64,000 nucleotides of DNA, taken from the NCBI RefSeq assembly GCF_000508165.1, contig NZ_AYOZ01000034.1, positions 186,001 through 250,000 on the forward strand, in the 5' to 3' direction. Positions 54,709 to 64,000 of this stretch are shown here, in pieces. The first letter of the stretch is position 1, and each line of letters opens with the position of its first letter. The translations under genes and the position numbers were made by a program. Below the pieces are notes generated by a model. That model did not search any database and had not been told where the DNA came from. It worked only from the letters and a program-made list of their open reading frames with translations. Source of the DNA: Marinomonas profundimaris (GTDB lineage: Bacteria > Pseudomonadota > Gammaproteobacteria > Pseudomonadales > Marinomonadaceae).

Positions 54709-56112
54709 ATGGATTGCCCCTTATACGAAAAAATTGCCAACCAAATTGAACACCAAGTTCATGAAGGTATTTTCTTACCAGGTGCAAAAATTCCATCCGT
54801 ACGAAAATCCAGCAAACAAATGGAAGTCAGTGTCGCCACCGTGCTCCAAGCCTACAGTTTGCTGGAAGACCGAGGCGTCATCAAAGCCCGTCCACAAAAA
54901 GGGTATTTCGTTCAAGAACACCAATTACAACCATCAGAACGCATCAAAATTGAACCGACTAAAAATGACGGCACTATTCATGCGTTATTAAGGCGTCTTC
55001 TGCACGCATCACAAGACGAGAATATTATTCAATTTGGCGCCGCCATTCCGAAAAGTCAGTTTCTGCCCATTCGACAATTACAGCGTTCTGTTGGTCGACT
55101 CATGCGCTTGGAGCCTGAGATCTGTGCGGCCTATGAATTTACCCCGGGCTCACTCAGCTTACGTCGCCAAATCGCCATTCGCATGCTCGACAGTGGCTGT
55201 CAATTGCAACCCGATGACATCACCATCACATTAGGCTGCCAGAATGCTTTAATGCTTTCATTACAGGCCGTTGCAAAAGCCGGCGACACCATTGCCATAG
55301 AAAGCCCTGCTTATCATGGCGTTCTACAAGCCATTGAAGTACTCAACCTAAAAGCCATCGAAATTCCTTGCTCTGCTGAACACGGCATCGATCTGGACTT
55401 ATTAGAAAAAGCCGCCACGGAATGGGACATTAAAGCCTGCATAGTCACCCCAAATAATCAGAACCCCATTGGCGCCACACTCAGCCATCCATCCAGACAG
55501 CGCATCATCGGTCAATCCGTAGAACATGACTTCACTCTGATTGAAGACGACGTGTACGGCGAACTGAGCTACAAAGACAAGCGCGAACGCGCGCTCAAAG
55601 CCGACGACAAACACAACACTGTGATTTACTGCAGCTCTTTCTCTAAAAGTATCGCGCCGGGGTTCCGTATTGGGTGGGTTGTTGGTGGACGCTTTCAGCC
55701 ACAAATTGAACATTATGCTTACGTTCAATCCTTGGCGATTCCGACGTTAACGCAAACCGCCATCGCCAATTTTTTGGAAAACGGCGCCTATGATCGCCAC
55801 TTACGAAAAACTCGGTTGGCGTATCAGGATAACTTGGCTCGTTGCCAAGCCTTAATCCAAGAGCACTTTCCAGCAGGCACCGAGACATCATCCCCTAAAG
55901 GCGGTTTTTTACTCTGGGTCACTTTGCCAGACCACGTAAACGCCATGACGCTTCACGCTCAAGCTCTGGAAAATGACATTGGCTTATTACCCGGTCTTGC
56001 CTTTAGTTTGACGGCGCAATTTAGTCATCATTTTCGATTAAATTACGCATTAACTTGGGATAATAAAACCGATGCAGCACTTAAAGCGTTAGGGAAACTT
56101 TGCCAACCATAG
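54709..56112 (+). CDS. MocR-type regulator: GntR helix-turn-helix fused to aminotransferase fold
   Basis: A 467-residue protein. Residues about 5-72 are a GntR winged helix (IANQIEHQVHEGIFLPGAKI, SVATVLQAYSLLEDRGVI). Residues about 110-465 form a PLP-dependent type I aminotransferase fold with the Schiff-base Lys in CSSFSKSIAPGFRIGW and NQNPIGATL. MocR proteins use PLP and an amino acid as effector. An ATG at 54709 is preferred to a TTG at 54700; no clear ribosome binding site is visible. The target gene is not obvious from context. Confidence 0.9.
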   Translation: MDCPLYEKIANQIEHQVHEGIFLPGAKIPSVRKSSKQMEVSVATVLQAYSLLEDRGVIKARPQKGYFVQEHQLQPSERIKIEPTKNDGTIHALLRRLLHASQDENIIQFGAAIPKSQFLPIRQLQRSVGRLMRLEPEICAAYEFTPGSLSLRRQIAIRMLDSGCQLQPDDITITLGCQNALMLSLQAVAKAGDTIAIESPAYHGVLQAIEVLNLKAIEIPCSAEHGIDLDLLEKAATEWDIKACIVTPNNQNPIGATLSHPSRQRIIGQSVEHDFTLIEDDVYGELSYKDKRERALKADDKHNTVIYCSSFSKSIAPGFRIGWVVGGRFQPQIEHYAYVQSLAIPTLTQTAIANFLENGAYDRHLRKTRLAYQDNLARCQALIQEHFPAGTETSSPKGGFLLWVTLPDHVNAMTLHAQALENDIGLLPGLAFSLTAQFSHHFRLNYALTWDNKTDAALKALGKLCQP

Positions 56113-56332
56113 ACAAACTGATCTAAGCTGTTTTAAGGTAGTAAGACAGGCAAAACGAAAAGCCTAAATCTGGCGTTTCGACATATAAGTAAAAGTTATG
56201 AATTTAAGGATGAACATCTTAATATTCGTCTGTACAGACAGAGCAAAAAGCGTACAATTCGCATTCTTTTTTAAACACTCGGCTTCCTTGGCCGATAACA
56301 TAATTATCTAAATTAGTAGCTGGCTTGTTGCG

Positions 56333-56743
56333 ATGGAATTTGTTGCACATCCGAGAGACCTTCCGTTAGAAATCACTCTAATAGAAGATCAGCCTTTTCC
56401 TCCGGTTAACGAAGAAAGAGCTGGGTTTGTCGGTATTACATATGTCTCCCTTCGTCCATTTGATAATGGACGCTCGGTAAGAATCACACTGGAAGAAATA
56501 GACCCAAATTTTTGCGTCTCTGGCCGTGTGGTATGGTGTAACCAAGAAGCTGACGGTTATCGTATTGCTATTGAATTCCCTACCAATGAAGAGTGTTATT
56601 GTGTTCGCATGATTGAACAGCTCTCTCAGATAGAACACTATCGACGTAAAGCAAAAACAGAAGGTCGACGACTTAATTACAACGAAGCCGCTGCCGAATG
56701 GATACAAAAATTTGCCGCTAGCTTTCCTGCATTCACGCTTTAA
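56333..56743 (+). CDS. PilZ-like domain protein
   Basis: A 136-residue protein. A PilZ-type beta barrel is suggested by SVRITLEEIDPNFCVSGRVVWCNQ and GYRIAIEF (about 55-92), followed by a helical tail. The c-di-GMP contacts RxxxR and D/NxSxxG are not recognisable, so nucleotide binding is doubtful. It is 22 bp upstream of the DUF501 gene, suggesting co-transcription. Confidence 0.7.
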   Translation: MEFVAHPRDLPLEITLIEDQPFPPVNEERAGFVGITYVSLRPFDNGRSVRITLEEIDPNFCVSGRVVWCNQEADGYRIAIEFPTNEECYCVRMIEQLSQIEHYRRKAKTEGRRLNYNEAAAEWIQKFAASFPAFTL

Positions 56744-56765
56744 CCTCCCTATTTAATAAGACTCT

Positions 56766-57281
56766 ATGAAAAACACACTTTCTCAGCGTGATTTTGACAT
56801 CATCGCCGCTCAACTTGGCCGTAAGCCTAACGGCATCAATGCCATTGCTCATTATTCTCCCAACGGAACGCCTCAAGTATTAGAGATGGAAACATGGGTG
56901 TTTGATCAGCCCTTTCCAACGCTGTATTGGCTTTCTAGTAAAGCAATAGACAAAGCGTTGGCAAGAATAGAAAGCCACGGTGTTGTAAAAGAACTGGAAC
57001 AACGCATTAAAGACGACCCAGAATTAAGAGAAGCACATCACGCTTCTCATCGCGATTATATTGCGAGACGCTGGGAAGTGATGAGTGATGAACACAAAGC
57101 CATCATTGAAGAGAAAGGTTTCAAGCCTCTGTTCGATAAATTGGGCATTGGCGGCATTGCAAACTGGGATAAAGTACGATGCCTGCACATGCAATACGCA
57201 CATCATCTTGCTGGCAACAATGTGATTGGTCGCATTCTAGATGAAGAATACGATGTCAGGGCCATCGCCGACGCAGAATAA
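56766..57281 (+). CDS. DUF501 family protein
   Basis: A 171-residue protein recognised from FPTLYWLSSKAIDKALARIE, ARRWEVMSDEH, GIGGIANWDKVRCLHMQYAHHL and GNNVIGRIL. The Cys and His residues of the last block could bind metal. DUF501 has no firm function. Follows the PilZ-like gene and is closed by a strong terminator. Confidence 0.88.
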   Translation: MKNTLSQRDFDIIAAQLGRKPNGINAIAHYSPNGTPQVLEMETWVFDQPFPTLYWLSSKAIDKALARIESHGVVKELEQRIKDDPELREAHHASHRDYIARRWEVMSDEHKAIIEEKGFKPLFDKLGIGGIANWDKVRCLHMQYAHHLAGNNVIGRILDEEYDVRAIADAE

Positions 57282-57284
57282 AAC

Positions 57285-57318
57285 AAAAAAGGGGCAACAT
57301 TATGTTGCCCCTTTTTTT
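57285..57318. terminator. Bidirectional terminator after the DUF501 gene
   Basis: GGGGCAACA/TGTTGCCCC stem (57291-57299 with 57303-57311), TTA loop, A-run before and T-run after. Confidence 0.92.
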
Positions 57319-57331
57319 AAATGCTAAATGC

Positions 57332-57622
57332 TTATTTTAAGCTATTCAGTAACGCTCTGAGTTCATCGGATGTTGACGCTTTAGGAAGCACGCCACGAAT
57401 ACGGTTAAACGCATTCTGCGCAACAGACGCACGCTGCGCGTAAGTTGTTAATGCACCACCTGTCCAACCCGCCAATTTCACCATTTCATTTTTGAAATTG
57501 TTACCGTTAACGCCATGACCACCTAGCGCCATTAACGCATCTTCAATCTCCAGATAGCTTGGACGGTCGCCGCCAAACTTCATAAAATCATCTTCTTGCA
57601 CTTCAGCATACTGCTTTGACAT
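57332..57622 (-). CDS. Small conserved-looking protein of unknown function
   Basis: A 96-residue soluble protein I cannot assign. It has glycine-rich centre sequence (MALGGHGVNGNNF, LAGWTGGALTTYAQRAS) and a helical C-terminus (SDELRALLNSL). Codon use and the absence of other frames argue that it is real. It is transcribed alone between the DUF501 terminator and glpK. Confidence 0.6.
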   Translation of the reverse strand: MSKQYAEVQEDDFMKFGGDRPSYLEIEDALMALGGHGVNGNNFKNEMVKLAGWTGGALTTYAQRASVAQNAFNRIRGVLPKASTSDELRALLNSLK

Positions 57623-57715
57623 TTTCTAAACCTTTTTAAAAAGAAACACCTGCTATTAAAGTTAGACAAATTTACCTTATCGCACAAGCCATAGCGTGTA
57701 TTAAAACGTAAAAAC

Positions 57716-59200
57716 TTACTCACGCGTTCGAACGCGGTCTACCGCTTTTTGCCAACCTTGATACAATTTGTCTCCCGTGCCCTTTTCCATCGCCGGCTCA
57801 AAACGTTTATCCGCTTTCCATAACGCCATCACGTCGTCCAAAGAATGATAAAGACCAACATGCAAACCCGCTAAAAACGCCACACCCAACGCGGTCGTTT
57901 CGGTCACACAAGGACGCTCTACCGTAATTTCTAACAAATCACTTAAGAATTGCACCATTACGTCGTTTATTACCATTCCACCATCGACACGCAATGAACT
58001 AAATGTTGCGCCATCTTGCGCCATCGCCCCGACTAGATCCCTTGTTTGATAACACACAGAACGCAAACCCGCACTTACAATATCTTCCACACTGGTGTCA
58101 CGAGTAAGGCCTATCATGGCGCCACGGGCATCTGGATCCCAGTACGGCGCACCCAATCCAGTGAACGCTGGCACAAGGTATACCGAATCATCATTCAATG
58201 CTTTTTTTGCCAGGCTTTGTGTTTCTTTGGCGTCCGCAAACAGCTTCAGGCCATCGCGAAGCCACTGAATAGCCGCGCCAGCAACAAAAATACTGCCCTC
58301 TAAAGCGTAAGTCACTTTACCATTCAAACGATAACCAACCGTCGTCAGTAATTTATGCTCAGAACGAATGGCCACATCGCCTGTATTCAAAATCATAAAG
58401 CAGCCTGTTCCATAGGTACTTTTCACCATCCCAGGTGTAAAACATGCTTGACCGACCAAGGCCGCTTGCTGATCACCAGCGATGCCATTAACTGGAATTT
58501 CCGCCCCTAACCAAGACGCGTCAATCACACCAAAATCCGCACTGCAATCCATGACTTCAGGAAACAAAACGTCACCGATGCCCAACAATTGAATCAGTTC
58601 ATCGTCCCATTCTTGTGTATGTATATTGAACGCCATGGTACGAGCCGCATTAGTTGCATCGGTTTTATGGGATTTCCCATTGGTTAACCGCCACAATAAA
58701 AAGCTGTCAACGGTGCCAAAGGCTAACTTTCCTGCTTGCGCTTTTTCACGCGCACCTTCAACGTTATCGAGAATCCAGCGAATCTTAGTGGCTGAAAAAT
58801 ACGGGTCAATTAACAAGCCTGTTTTCTCTTGAACTTTTTCACCCAACCCCTGAGCGCTTAAGGACTGGCAGAATTCACTCGTTCGACGGTCTTGCCATAC
58901 AATTGCGTTATAGACCGGCTTACCCGTTTCCGTATCCCATAAAATGGTCGTTTCACGCTGGTTTGTGATCCCTATGGTCGCTATCGCTTGCGCATCGATC
59001 CCTGTATCCTTTAAAACAGATCGACAAACCGCTAACGTAGACGACCAAATATCTTCTGGATCATGCTCAACCCAACCGTCATTTGGAAATATTTGTGGGA
59101 ACTCTTGCTGGGATTGACCGACACGTGTGCCTTTTTCGTCAAATAAAATAGCGCGAGAACTGGTAGTGCCTTGATCAATAGCAAGAATATAATGCGTCAT
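57716..59200 (-). CDS. glpK: Glycerol kinase
   Basis: Phosphorylates glycerol to sn-glycerol 3-phosphate. It is a 494-residue FGGY kinase. [15 protein letters not shown] binds ATP phosphate, QRRTS-type [11 protein letters not shown] and [13 protein letters not shown] contact glycerol, and [10 protein letters not shown] and [10 protein letters not shown] complete the signature. The start at 59200 ([11 protein letters not shown]) follows GAGAA; the frame upstream to 59356 is non-homologous. It is divergent from glpR, with a GlpR-like palindrome in the gap. No glpF is present in this window. Confidence 0.95.
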   Translation of the reverse strand: MTHYILAIDQGTTSSRAILFDEKGTRVGQSQQEFPQIFPNDGWVEHDPEDIWSSTLAVCRSVLKDTGIDAQAIATIGITNQRETTILWDTETGKPVYNAIVWQDRRTSEFCQSLSAQGLGEKVQEKTGLLIDPYFSATKIRWILDNVEGAREKAQAGKLAFGTVDSFLLWRLTNGKSHKTDATNAARTMAFNIHTQEWDDELIQLLGIGDVLFPEVMDCSADFGVIDASWLGAEIPVNGIAGDQQAALVGQACFTPGMVKSTYGTGCFMILNTGDVAIRSEHKLLTTVGYRLNGKVTYALEGSIFVAGAAIQWLRDGLKLFADAKETQSLAKKALNDDSVYLVPAFTGLGAPYWDPDARGAMIGLTRDTSVEDIVSAGLRSVCYQTRDLVGAMAQDGATFSSLRVDGGMVINDVMVQFLSDLLEITVERPCVTETTALGVAFLAGLHVGLYHSLDDVMALWKADKRFEPAMEKGTGDKLYQGWQKAVDRVRTRE

Positions 59201-59273
59201 AGTGAATTCTCTTTCGAACCACAGTCCCTCAACACGTGAGCGACTTAATTGTTGTTTTGTTTTTTGAACATGA

Positions 59274-59291
59274 ATATTCAAATGCGAATAT
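59274..59291. promoter_or_regulatory. GlpR-like operator between glpK and glpR
   Basis: ATATTCAAATGCGAATAT is an 18-bp imperfect palindrome fitting the ATGTTCGNNNNCGAACAT pattern of GlpR sites. It lies 74-91 bp upstream of glpK and 67 bp upstream of glpR. Confidence 0.6.
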
Positions 59292-59357
59292 TCCATATTA
59301 AAGACCAATGCACACTTGTTTAGCAAGCAGTAACCTTTTTCAGGAGAAGAAAACAAT

Positions 59358-60128
59358 ATGGGTCAACTCTCTCGCCAAGACAACATTGTCGCCATAGTAA
59401 AAGAAAAGGGTTATGTGACAATCGATGAATTGGCCAGTCAATTTTCTGTGACGCCACAAACCATTCGAAGAGACATCAATGAACTGGCCAAAGCCGATCA
59501 AATACGTCGCCACCACGGCGGAGCCAGTTACGATTCCAGCACAACGAACGTCGCGTATGCCACTCGACAGATTCTACAGCTGCCAGCAAAAGAACAAATT
59601 GCCCAGCGAATCGCAGCTGAAATCCCCAATCACGCGTCTCTATTTATCAACATAGGTACAACAACCGAAACCGTTGCACGCGCACTTTTAAACCACAAAG
59701 GCCTGCAAGTCATTACCAACAATCTCAATGTAGCGGCTATTTTGAGTGGAAAAGAAGATTTTACCGTTATTATTGCTGGCGGTACGGTTCGTTCCCGTGA
59801 CGGTGGCGTAATGGGCGAAGCCACCATCGATTTTATCAACCAGTTTAGAGTGGACTTTGGCATTGTCGGCATCAGCGGCATCGACCCAAATGACGGCTCT
59901 CTTTTAGATTACGATTACCAAGAGGTGCGAGTTGCCCAAAGCATCATCCACAATTCTCGTACCGTATTTCTGGCCGCCGACAGTGCAAAATTTGGACGTA
60001 ATGCCGTTGTTCGATTGGGAAACATCACCCAAGTCGACCGCCTTTTCACCGACGAACAACCACCAAAAGCCATCATAAAACTCATGAAAGAACACAAAGT
60101 ACGCCTAGAACTTTGCACGCCCAAGTAA
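59358..60128 (+). CDS. glpR: Glycerol 3-phosphate regulon repressor, DeoR family
   Basis: A 256-residue repressor. The DeoR helix-turn-helix is at 6-60 ([23 protein letters not shown]), and the sugar-phosphate isomerase-like effector domain at 75-250 ([28 protein letters not shown]). It responds to glycerol 3-phosphate by family. Placed between glpK and glpD with matching operators before both. Confidence 0.93.
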   Translation: MGQLSRQDNIVAIVKEKGYVTIDELASQFSVTPQTIRRDINELAKADQIRRHHGGASYDSSTTNVAYATRQILQLPAKEQIAQRIAAEIPNHASLFINIGTTTETVARALLNHKGLQVITNNLNVAAILSGKEDFTVIIAGGTVRSRDGGVMGEATIDFINQFRVDFGIVGISGIDPNDGSLLDYDYQEVRVAQSIIHNSRTVFLAADSAKFGRNAVVRLGNITQVDRLFTDEQPPKAIIKLMKEHKVRLELCTPK

Positions 60129-60262
60129 CCCTTGGGCAGGTTCCTTTCAAGGTAACACTTCACTCTTCTGCCAACCCCATTCATAAATAAGATCATTTTT
60201 TCACCAAAACTTCACAAAGCAATGTTGTCATCAGCCACGTAGAGGTTTAATATCGAAAAACA

Positions 60263-60280
60263 ATGTTCACTTTCGAACAT
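60263..60280. promoter_or_regulatory. GlpR-like operator upstream of glpD
   Basis: ATGTTCACTTTCGAACAT has perfect outer 6-bp arms and lies 32-49 bp before the glpD start, the expected spot for repression. Confidence 0.7.
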
Positions 60281-60311
60281 ACAAATTCGCAATACAACCG
60301 TGAGGCTTTGC

Positions 60312-61799
60312 ATGAATCACTCCCATTTTGACCTATTTGTAGTTGGTGGCGGAATCAACGGCACAGGAATCGCCGCCGATGCGGCTGGACGAGGCCTCAA
60401 TGTTGGCCTTTGTGAAATGGGAGATTTGGCTCATGCGACATCATCATCCAGCAGTAAGCTGATTCATGGCGGGTTAAGATACCTAGAGCATTATGAGTTT
60501 CGACTAGTAAGAGAAGCGTTAACAGAGCGTGAAGTCTTACTGAAAGTCGCGCCGCATCTTGTCACGCCAATGCGCTTTCAAATGCCGCATAGACCACACT
60601 TACGGCCTGCTTGGTTAATCCGCATTGGTTTGTTTCTTTACGATAATTTAGGCAAGCGAGAAACCTTACTCGGCTCAAAAGGCGTGAAGTATCGCGCAGA
60701 CAGCCCACTGAAAGACGACATTACTCAAGGCTTTGAATACTCGGACTGCTGGGTCGACGATGCTCGCTTAGTGGTGACCAACGCCCTAAGCGCACAACAA
60801 AACGGCGCCATTATTTTTGCTAGAACGCGCTGTACCTCTGCCAAACGGATTGATGGTCAATGGAAGATCCAACTCGAAGACCAAATTACTAATGAAATAC
60901 ATGAAATAACGGCCAAAGCCTTAGTCAATGCCGCTGGGCCTTGGGTATCGTCGTTCATTGAAACGAAACTGGAACAAAAAGCGCCTTACGGCATTCGCAT
61001 GATTAAAGGCAGTCACATCGTAGTGCCTAAGCTTTATCAACACGCTAACGCGTTTATTATGCAAAATACCGATAAGCGCATCGTGTTCGCGATCCCTTAT
61101 CGTGAACATTACACGCTATTAGGCACAACCGATGTTGAATACAAAGGTGACCCTAATGATGTCGCGATTACCGAAGAAGAAACACACTATATTCTAAAAG
61201 TCGCGAACGACCACTTCAAAAAGACACTTTCTCCTGCTGACGTGGTGTGGAGTTACTCTGGCGTTCGTCCTTTATTAGAAGACGAGTCTTCTGACCCATC
61301 GGCCGTGACTCGCGATTATACCTTGCATTTAAACGATCAAAATCACAAAGCACCACTGCTAAGCATCTTTGGCGGTAAAATCACCACATACCGAAAACTG
61401 GCGCTCTCCGCGATGCATAAACTCGAACCGTATTTCGATAAGCTTGGGGACGAATGGACACACAGTAAACCATTACCTGGTGGTGATTTAGGCATGCCGT
61501 TGGATGCCTTCGCCATGAAGCTTCAGCAAGATTACCCGTTTATCGGTGCACACCTTGCGCACCGTTTTGCCAACAGCTATGGAACGCTCACCCACACGTT
61601 ACTGAACAAAGTGAATTCAGAAGAAGCGCTTGGCCAGCATTTTGGTAATCAGCTTTATCAAGTCGAAGTGGATTACTTAATAAACCATGAATGGGCTCGT
61701 ACAGCGGAAGACATTTTATGGCGCCGCACTAAGCTGGGTCTGGAGTTTACGCCAGACCAAATCACCACATTAGAAGGTTATTTACAGGAAAAAGTGTAA
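60312..61799 (+). CDS. glpD: Aerobic glycerol-3-phosphate dehydrogenase
   Basis: A 495-residue membrane-associated flavoprotein that oxidises glycerol 3-phosphate to dihydroxyacetone phosphate and reduces quinone. FAD motif FVVGGGINGTGIAADAAGRG, then ATSSSSSKLIHGGLRYLEHYEF, GPWVSSF, KGSHIVVP, YSGVRPLLEDE and FGGKITTYRKLA. GTGAGG just before the ATG at 60312 acts as the ribosome binding site. Terminator follows. Confidence 0.95.
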   Translation: MNHSHFDLFVVGGGINGTGIAADAAGRGLNVGLCEMGDLAHATSSSSSKLIHGGLRYLEHYEFRLVREALTEREVLLKVAPHLVTPMRFQMPHRPHLRPAWLIRIGLFLYDNLGKRETLLGSKGVKYRADSPLKDDITQGFEYSDCWVDDARLVVTNALSAQQNGAIIFARTRCTSAKRIDGQWKIQLEDQITNEIHEITAKALVNAAGPWVSSFIETKLEQKAPYGIRMIKGSHIVVPKLYQHANAFIMQNTDKRIVFAIPYREHYTLLGTTDVEYKGDPNDVAITEEETHYILKVANDHFKKTLSPADVVWSYSGVRPLLEDESSDPSAVTRDYTLHLNDQNHKAPLLSIFGGKITTYRKLALSAMHKLEPYFDKLGDEWTHSKPLPGGDLGMPLDAFAMKLQQDYPFIGAHLAHRFANSYGTLTHTLLNKVNSEEALGQHFGNQLYQVEVDYLINHEWARTAEDILWRRTKLGLEFTPDQITTLEGYLQEKV

Positions 61800-61836
61800 C
61801 GATTCATTTTGGTTAACCATTAAATTAGCGCTCAAT

Positions 61837-61872
61837 AGCCCACCTAAACGATTGTCTAGGTGGGCTTTTTTT
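61837..61872 (+). terminator. Terminator of glpD
   Basis: A 10-bp stem AGCCCACCTA/TAGGTGGGCT (61837-61846 with 61857-61866) with a 10-nt loop and a run of seven T. Confidence 0.93.
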
Positions 61873-61922
61873 GGTCTACTAAAACGCCCCTCTCGCCTTC
61901 ATTTAATAGGAAGCAACACACA

Positions 61923-62693
61923 ATGGATTTTGTCTTTTTCGATATTTCGCTTTGGGTCTATCTTGCCCTCTTCGCAGCGGCTTTTTTCGCAGGGGTCATT
62001 GATGCTATTGCAGGCGGCGGTGGACTCATTACTGTACCGGTTCTATTAGCGGCAGGCTTATCACCAGCCGAAGCGTTAGCCACCAACAAATTACAAGGCT
62101 GTGCGGGGACCGTTTCCGCTTCTTACCACTTTATCAAAAAAGGCCAAGTTAAGCTTTCTGACATGTGGCTGCCTATTGTTATGACAGCCATCGGTGCAAT
62201 TTTTGGCACGTTATTGGTCTCGTATTTAGACAGCCGTTTATTACTAAAAGCCGTGCCAATTATTTTAATCGCCGTCGCGATTTTCTTTTTCTTTTTACCA
62301 AAAGTTCAACCTTATATTGCCAGCAGATTTTCCCTTACACATATACAGTTCGCCGTGATCATCGGCACGAGCATCGGGTTTTATGATGGTTTAATTGGTC
62401 CTGGAACTGGCGCGTTCTTTTCTACGGCGTATTTATGCTTAATGGGATTAACGGTGGTTTCCGCAACGGCTCATACAAAAGTACTCAACGCGACCAGTAA
62501 CTTGGCGTCACTCGCTATGTTTGCATTTAGCGGTCATCTTATTTGGATGTTAGGCATCGTGATGGGAATAGGACAATGGTTTGGTGCGCAAATTGGCTCA
62601 CGTTTGGTCATCACCAAAGGCGCGAAGCTTATTCGCCCTATGGTGATTATTATGTGCTTGGCCATTTCGGTAAAACTGCTACTCGATAACTGA
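61923..62693 (+). CDS. TSUP (TauE/SafE) family permease
   Basis: A 257-residue membrane protein with about eight helices. AFFAGVIDAIAGGGGLITVPVLL and GFYDGLIGPGTGAFFSTAYL are the repeated family motifs. The start at 61923 has AGGAAG upstream; the longer frame overlaps the terminator. Members export sulphite, sulphoacetate or other small anions; substrate here unknown. It converges with a LysR gene. Confidence 0.9.
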   Translation: MDFVFFDISLWVYLALFAAAFFAGVIDAIAGGGGLITVPVLLAAGLSPAEALATNKLQGCAGTVSASYHFIKKGQVKLSDMWLPIVMTAIGAIFGTLLVSYLDSRLLLKAVPIILIAVAIFFFFLPKVQPYIASRFSLTHIQFAVIIGTSIGFYDGLIGPGTGAFFSTAYLCLMGLTVVSATAHTKVLNATSNLASLAMFAFSGHLIWMLGIVMGIGQWFGAQIGSRLVITKGAKLIRPMVIIMCLAISVKLLLDN

Positions 62694-62706
62694 TTCGTCC
62701 TTTTTA

Positions 62707-63645
62707 TCAGAGCAACTCATCTGGCGTAGTCAGAGTGTCTTCTGGAGAGTAGCGATAGCATTCTTCCACTAACCACTTAAGTAATTGTTGTACTGGCTCT
62801 CGTTGTCGCTGCATGTCAGGGCAAGCAAACAAATAAGCATGACCTTCATCCAATACGTGAGAAAAAGGCATCACTAAGCGTCCATACTGAATATCATCCA
62901 TAACCAAAGGTGTTCTTCCTAAAGCAACACCCTGACCTGCAATCGCAGCTTGAACCGCCAAATCACCTCGATTAAAACTGATACCGCGAGACGGTTTGAC
63001 GCCTTTGGCATTAGCTAATAATAACCAGCGCTCCCATTCCGCATACGGACTGGTAAAGCGCCACTCCGAGTCATCATTCAATAATGGTACCTGAGCCAAT
63101 TGATTCGGCTCTACCAACAATCGCGATGCGGCAAATGCCGGACTGCACACTGGAAACACCTTATCTTTCATCAAGGGGACAATATTCCCTTTTGTACCAT
63201 GAACGTGGCTGTGCACGATCGCGACATCAATTCGGTCTCGCTGAAAATTTACCTCTCGATCATTCGCTTGAATTCTAAGCTGTAAATCAGGGTACGCTTC
63301 TTGCAAACTCCCCAATCGAGGAATCAGCCATTTTGTCGCAAACGAAGGCATCACAGAAACCGTTAGAATATTAGAGGTTTCTTCTTCTTGTAATTCTGAA
63401 ACCAACTCATTGATCTCATTAAAACTGTGATTTAGCTGAACCGCCAAACGCGCACCCGCGACCGTTAATTCCAATCGACGGTGATAACGAATGAACAATG
63501 TCAGGCCTAATCGCTCTTCTAGTTGTCGAATTTGCTGACTAATCGCACCTTGTGTGAGGTGCATTTCCTGTGCGGCTTTCGTAAAACTCAAATGACGCGC
63601 GGCAATGGAAAACGTGCCTAATCCAGACAAGGGAATAGATTTCAT
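62707..63645 (-). CDS. GcvA-like LysR family regulator
   Basis: A 312-residue regulator. Winged helix (5-65) with LSFTKAAQEMHLTQGAISQQIRQLEERLGLTLF, the GcvA-type variant; the effector domain (about 92-300) has SVMPSFATKWLIPRLGSLQEAYPDL and IAGQGVALGRTPLV. Target not evident; it converges with the TSUP gene and its upstream partner would lie beyond the window. Confidence 0.9.
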   Translation of the reverse strand: MKSIPLSGLGTFSIAARHLSFTKAAQEMHLTQGAISQQIRQLEERLGLTLFIRYHRRLELTVAGARLAVQLNHSFNEINELVSELQEEETSNILTVSVMPSFATKWLIPRLGSLQEAYPDLQLRIQANDREVNFQRDRIDVAIVHSHVHGTKGNIVPLMKDKVFPVCSPAFAASRLLVEPNQLAQVPLLNDDSEWRFTSPYAEWERWLLLANAKGVKPSRGISFNRGDLAVQAAIAGQGVALGRTPLVMDDIQYGRLVMPFSHVLDEGHAYLFACPDMQRQREPVQQLLKWLVEECYRYSPEDTLTTPDELL

Positions 63646-64000
63646 AACATAATCACCATAAGACGAGCTCAGCTACTGCAAAATTGAACAACCAAGAAAT
63701 AAGAAAATAATCTAAAGACAAAAACGCTTAAAATATGACCATTTTCTACCGTTTAAACAATCATAAGCAGCCAGTTTGCTGTTTATCGAGTTGAAAATAG
63801 TCGTCATTAGAAAACATCGATCTATTTTGCATTAATTATACTAATCCAACAAATCAATTTATATCGTTTGTCACCTGATTCCAAAAAGCTAGAATAGCCA
63901 CATCTCTTAGGTTTAACAGCGACCTAATATTTATCAATACAGCCCTAACTGTATTACTCCTAAAATGTGTCCCACAGTCATGTTTTAGGCGAATAGCATC
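63646..64000. other. Upstream region of the GcvA-like gene to the window end
   Basis: 355 bp of AT-rich sequence. I see no gene or structured RNA. A partial inverted repeat (CTAAAATG near 63960 and CATGTTTTAG near 63979) is the only structure noticed. Confidence 0.4.

Noticed and set aside
63950..63990. Small RNA or terminator at the window end
   Set aside because: The inverted repeat is imperfect and the region is cut by the window edge, so nothing firm can be said.

Overview
The window looks like chromosomal DNA of a marine gammaproteobacterium of the Oceanospirillales type; Marinomonas is the genus I would guess first. The grounds are the mix of TRAP and TTT (tripartite tricarboxylate) solute uptake systems, several chemoreceptors, a five-step Hut pathway, a protocatechuate 4,5-cleavage pathway and moderate base composition. 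No rRNA, tRNA or CRISPR array was seen, and the genus is an inference.

Layout. 1-5.1 kb: a CSS-motif/EAL cyclic-di-GMP phosphodiesterase converging on a Cache-domain receptor-like protein that lacks the chemoreceptor signalling tip, then a LysR regulator divergent from a nitroreductase. 5.2-12.9 kb: an accessory island. It starts with a decapitated DUF924 gene joined to a frameshifted IS3-family transposase remnant. It then carries an ArsR-type regulator divergent from a four-gene operon (AfsA-like butyrolactone synthase homologue, HAD phosphatase, cytochrome P450, 14-TM MFS exporter). It ends with a gene remnant broken by a 10-bp tandem duplication and a higBA-type toxin-antitoxin pair. 13.1-21.8 kb: histidine utilisation (hutUHIG on the minus strand, hutFD on the plus strand, hutC), with three palindromes that look like HutC operators and two sets of short tandem repeats in the intergenic gaps. 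21.8-28.7 kb: a cytochrome b561, a membrane-anchored SRPBCC/GyrI-like protein, PepQ, and a tctCBA uptake operon.

29-52 kb is an aromatic-acid catabolic region. A quinate/shikimate branch (AroE-like dehydrogenase, type II dehydroquinase, QuiC-type 3-dehydroshikimate dehydratase) produces protocatechuate. Two ligAB pairs (protocatechuate 4,5-dioxygenase), ligC, ligI, a 4-oxalomesaconate tautomerase, ligJ and ligK then carry it to pyruvate and oxaloacetate. LysR and GntR regulators (one LysR has two DNA-binding domains), two AEC carriers, a TRAP system and a PAS-type chemoreceptor are interspersed.

52-64 kb: peroxiredoxin, a large chemoreceptor, a MocR-type regulator, a PilZ-like protein, DUF501, the glycerol genes glpK, glpR and glpD with matching operators, a TSUP permease and a GcvA-like LysR regulator.

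The most unusual item is the AfsA/HAD/P450/MFS operon with its ArsR regulator and two inverted repeats in the shared promoter. It resembles the core of actinobacterial butyrolactone/furan signal biosynthesis, but lacks the usual TetR-type receptor and sits in a Gram-negative genome between mobile-element debris.
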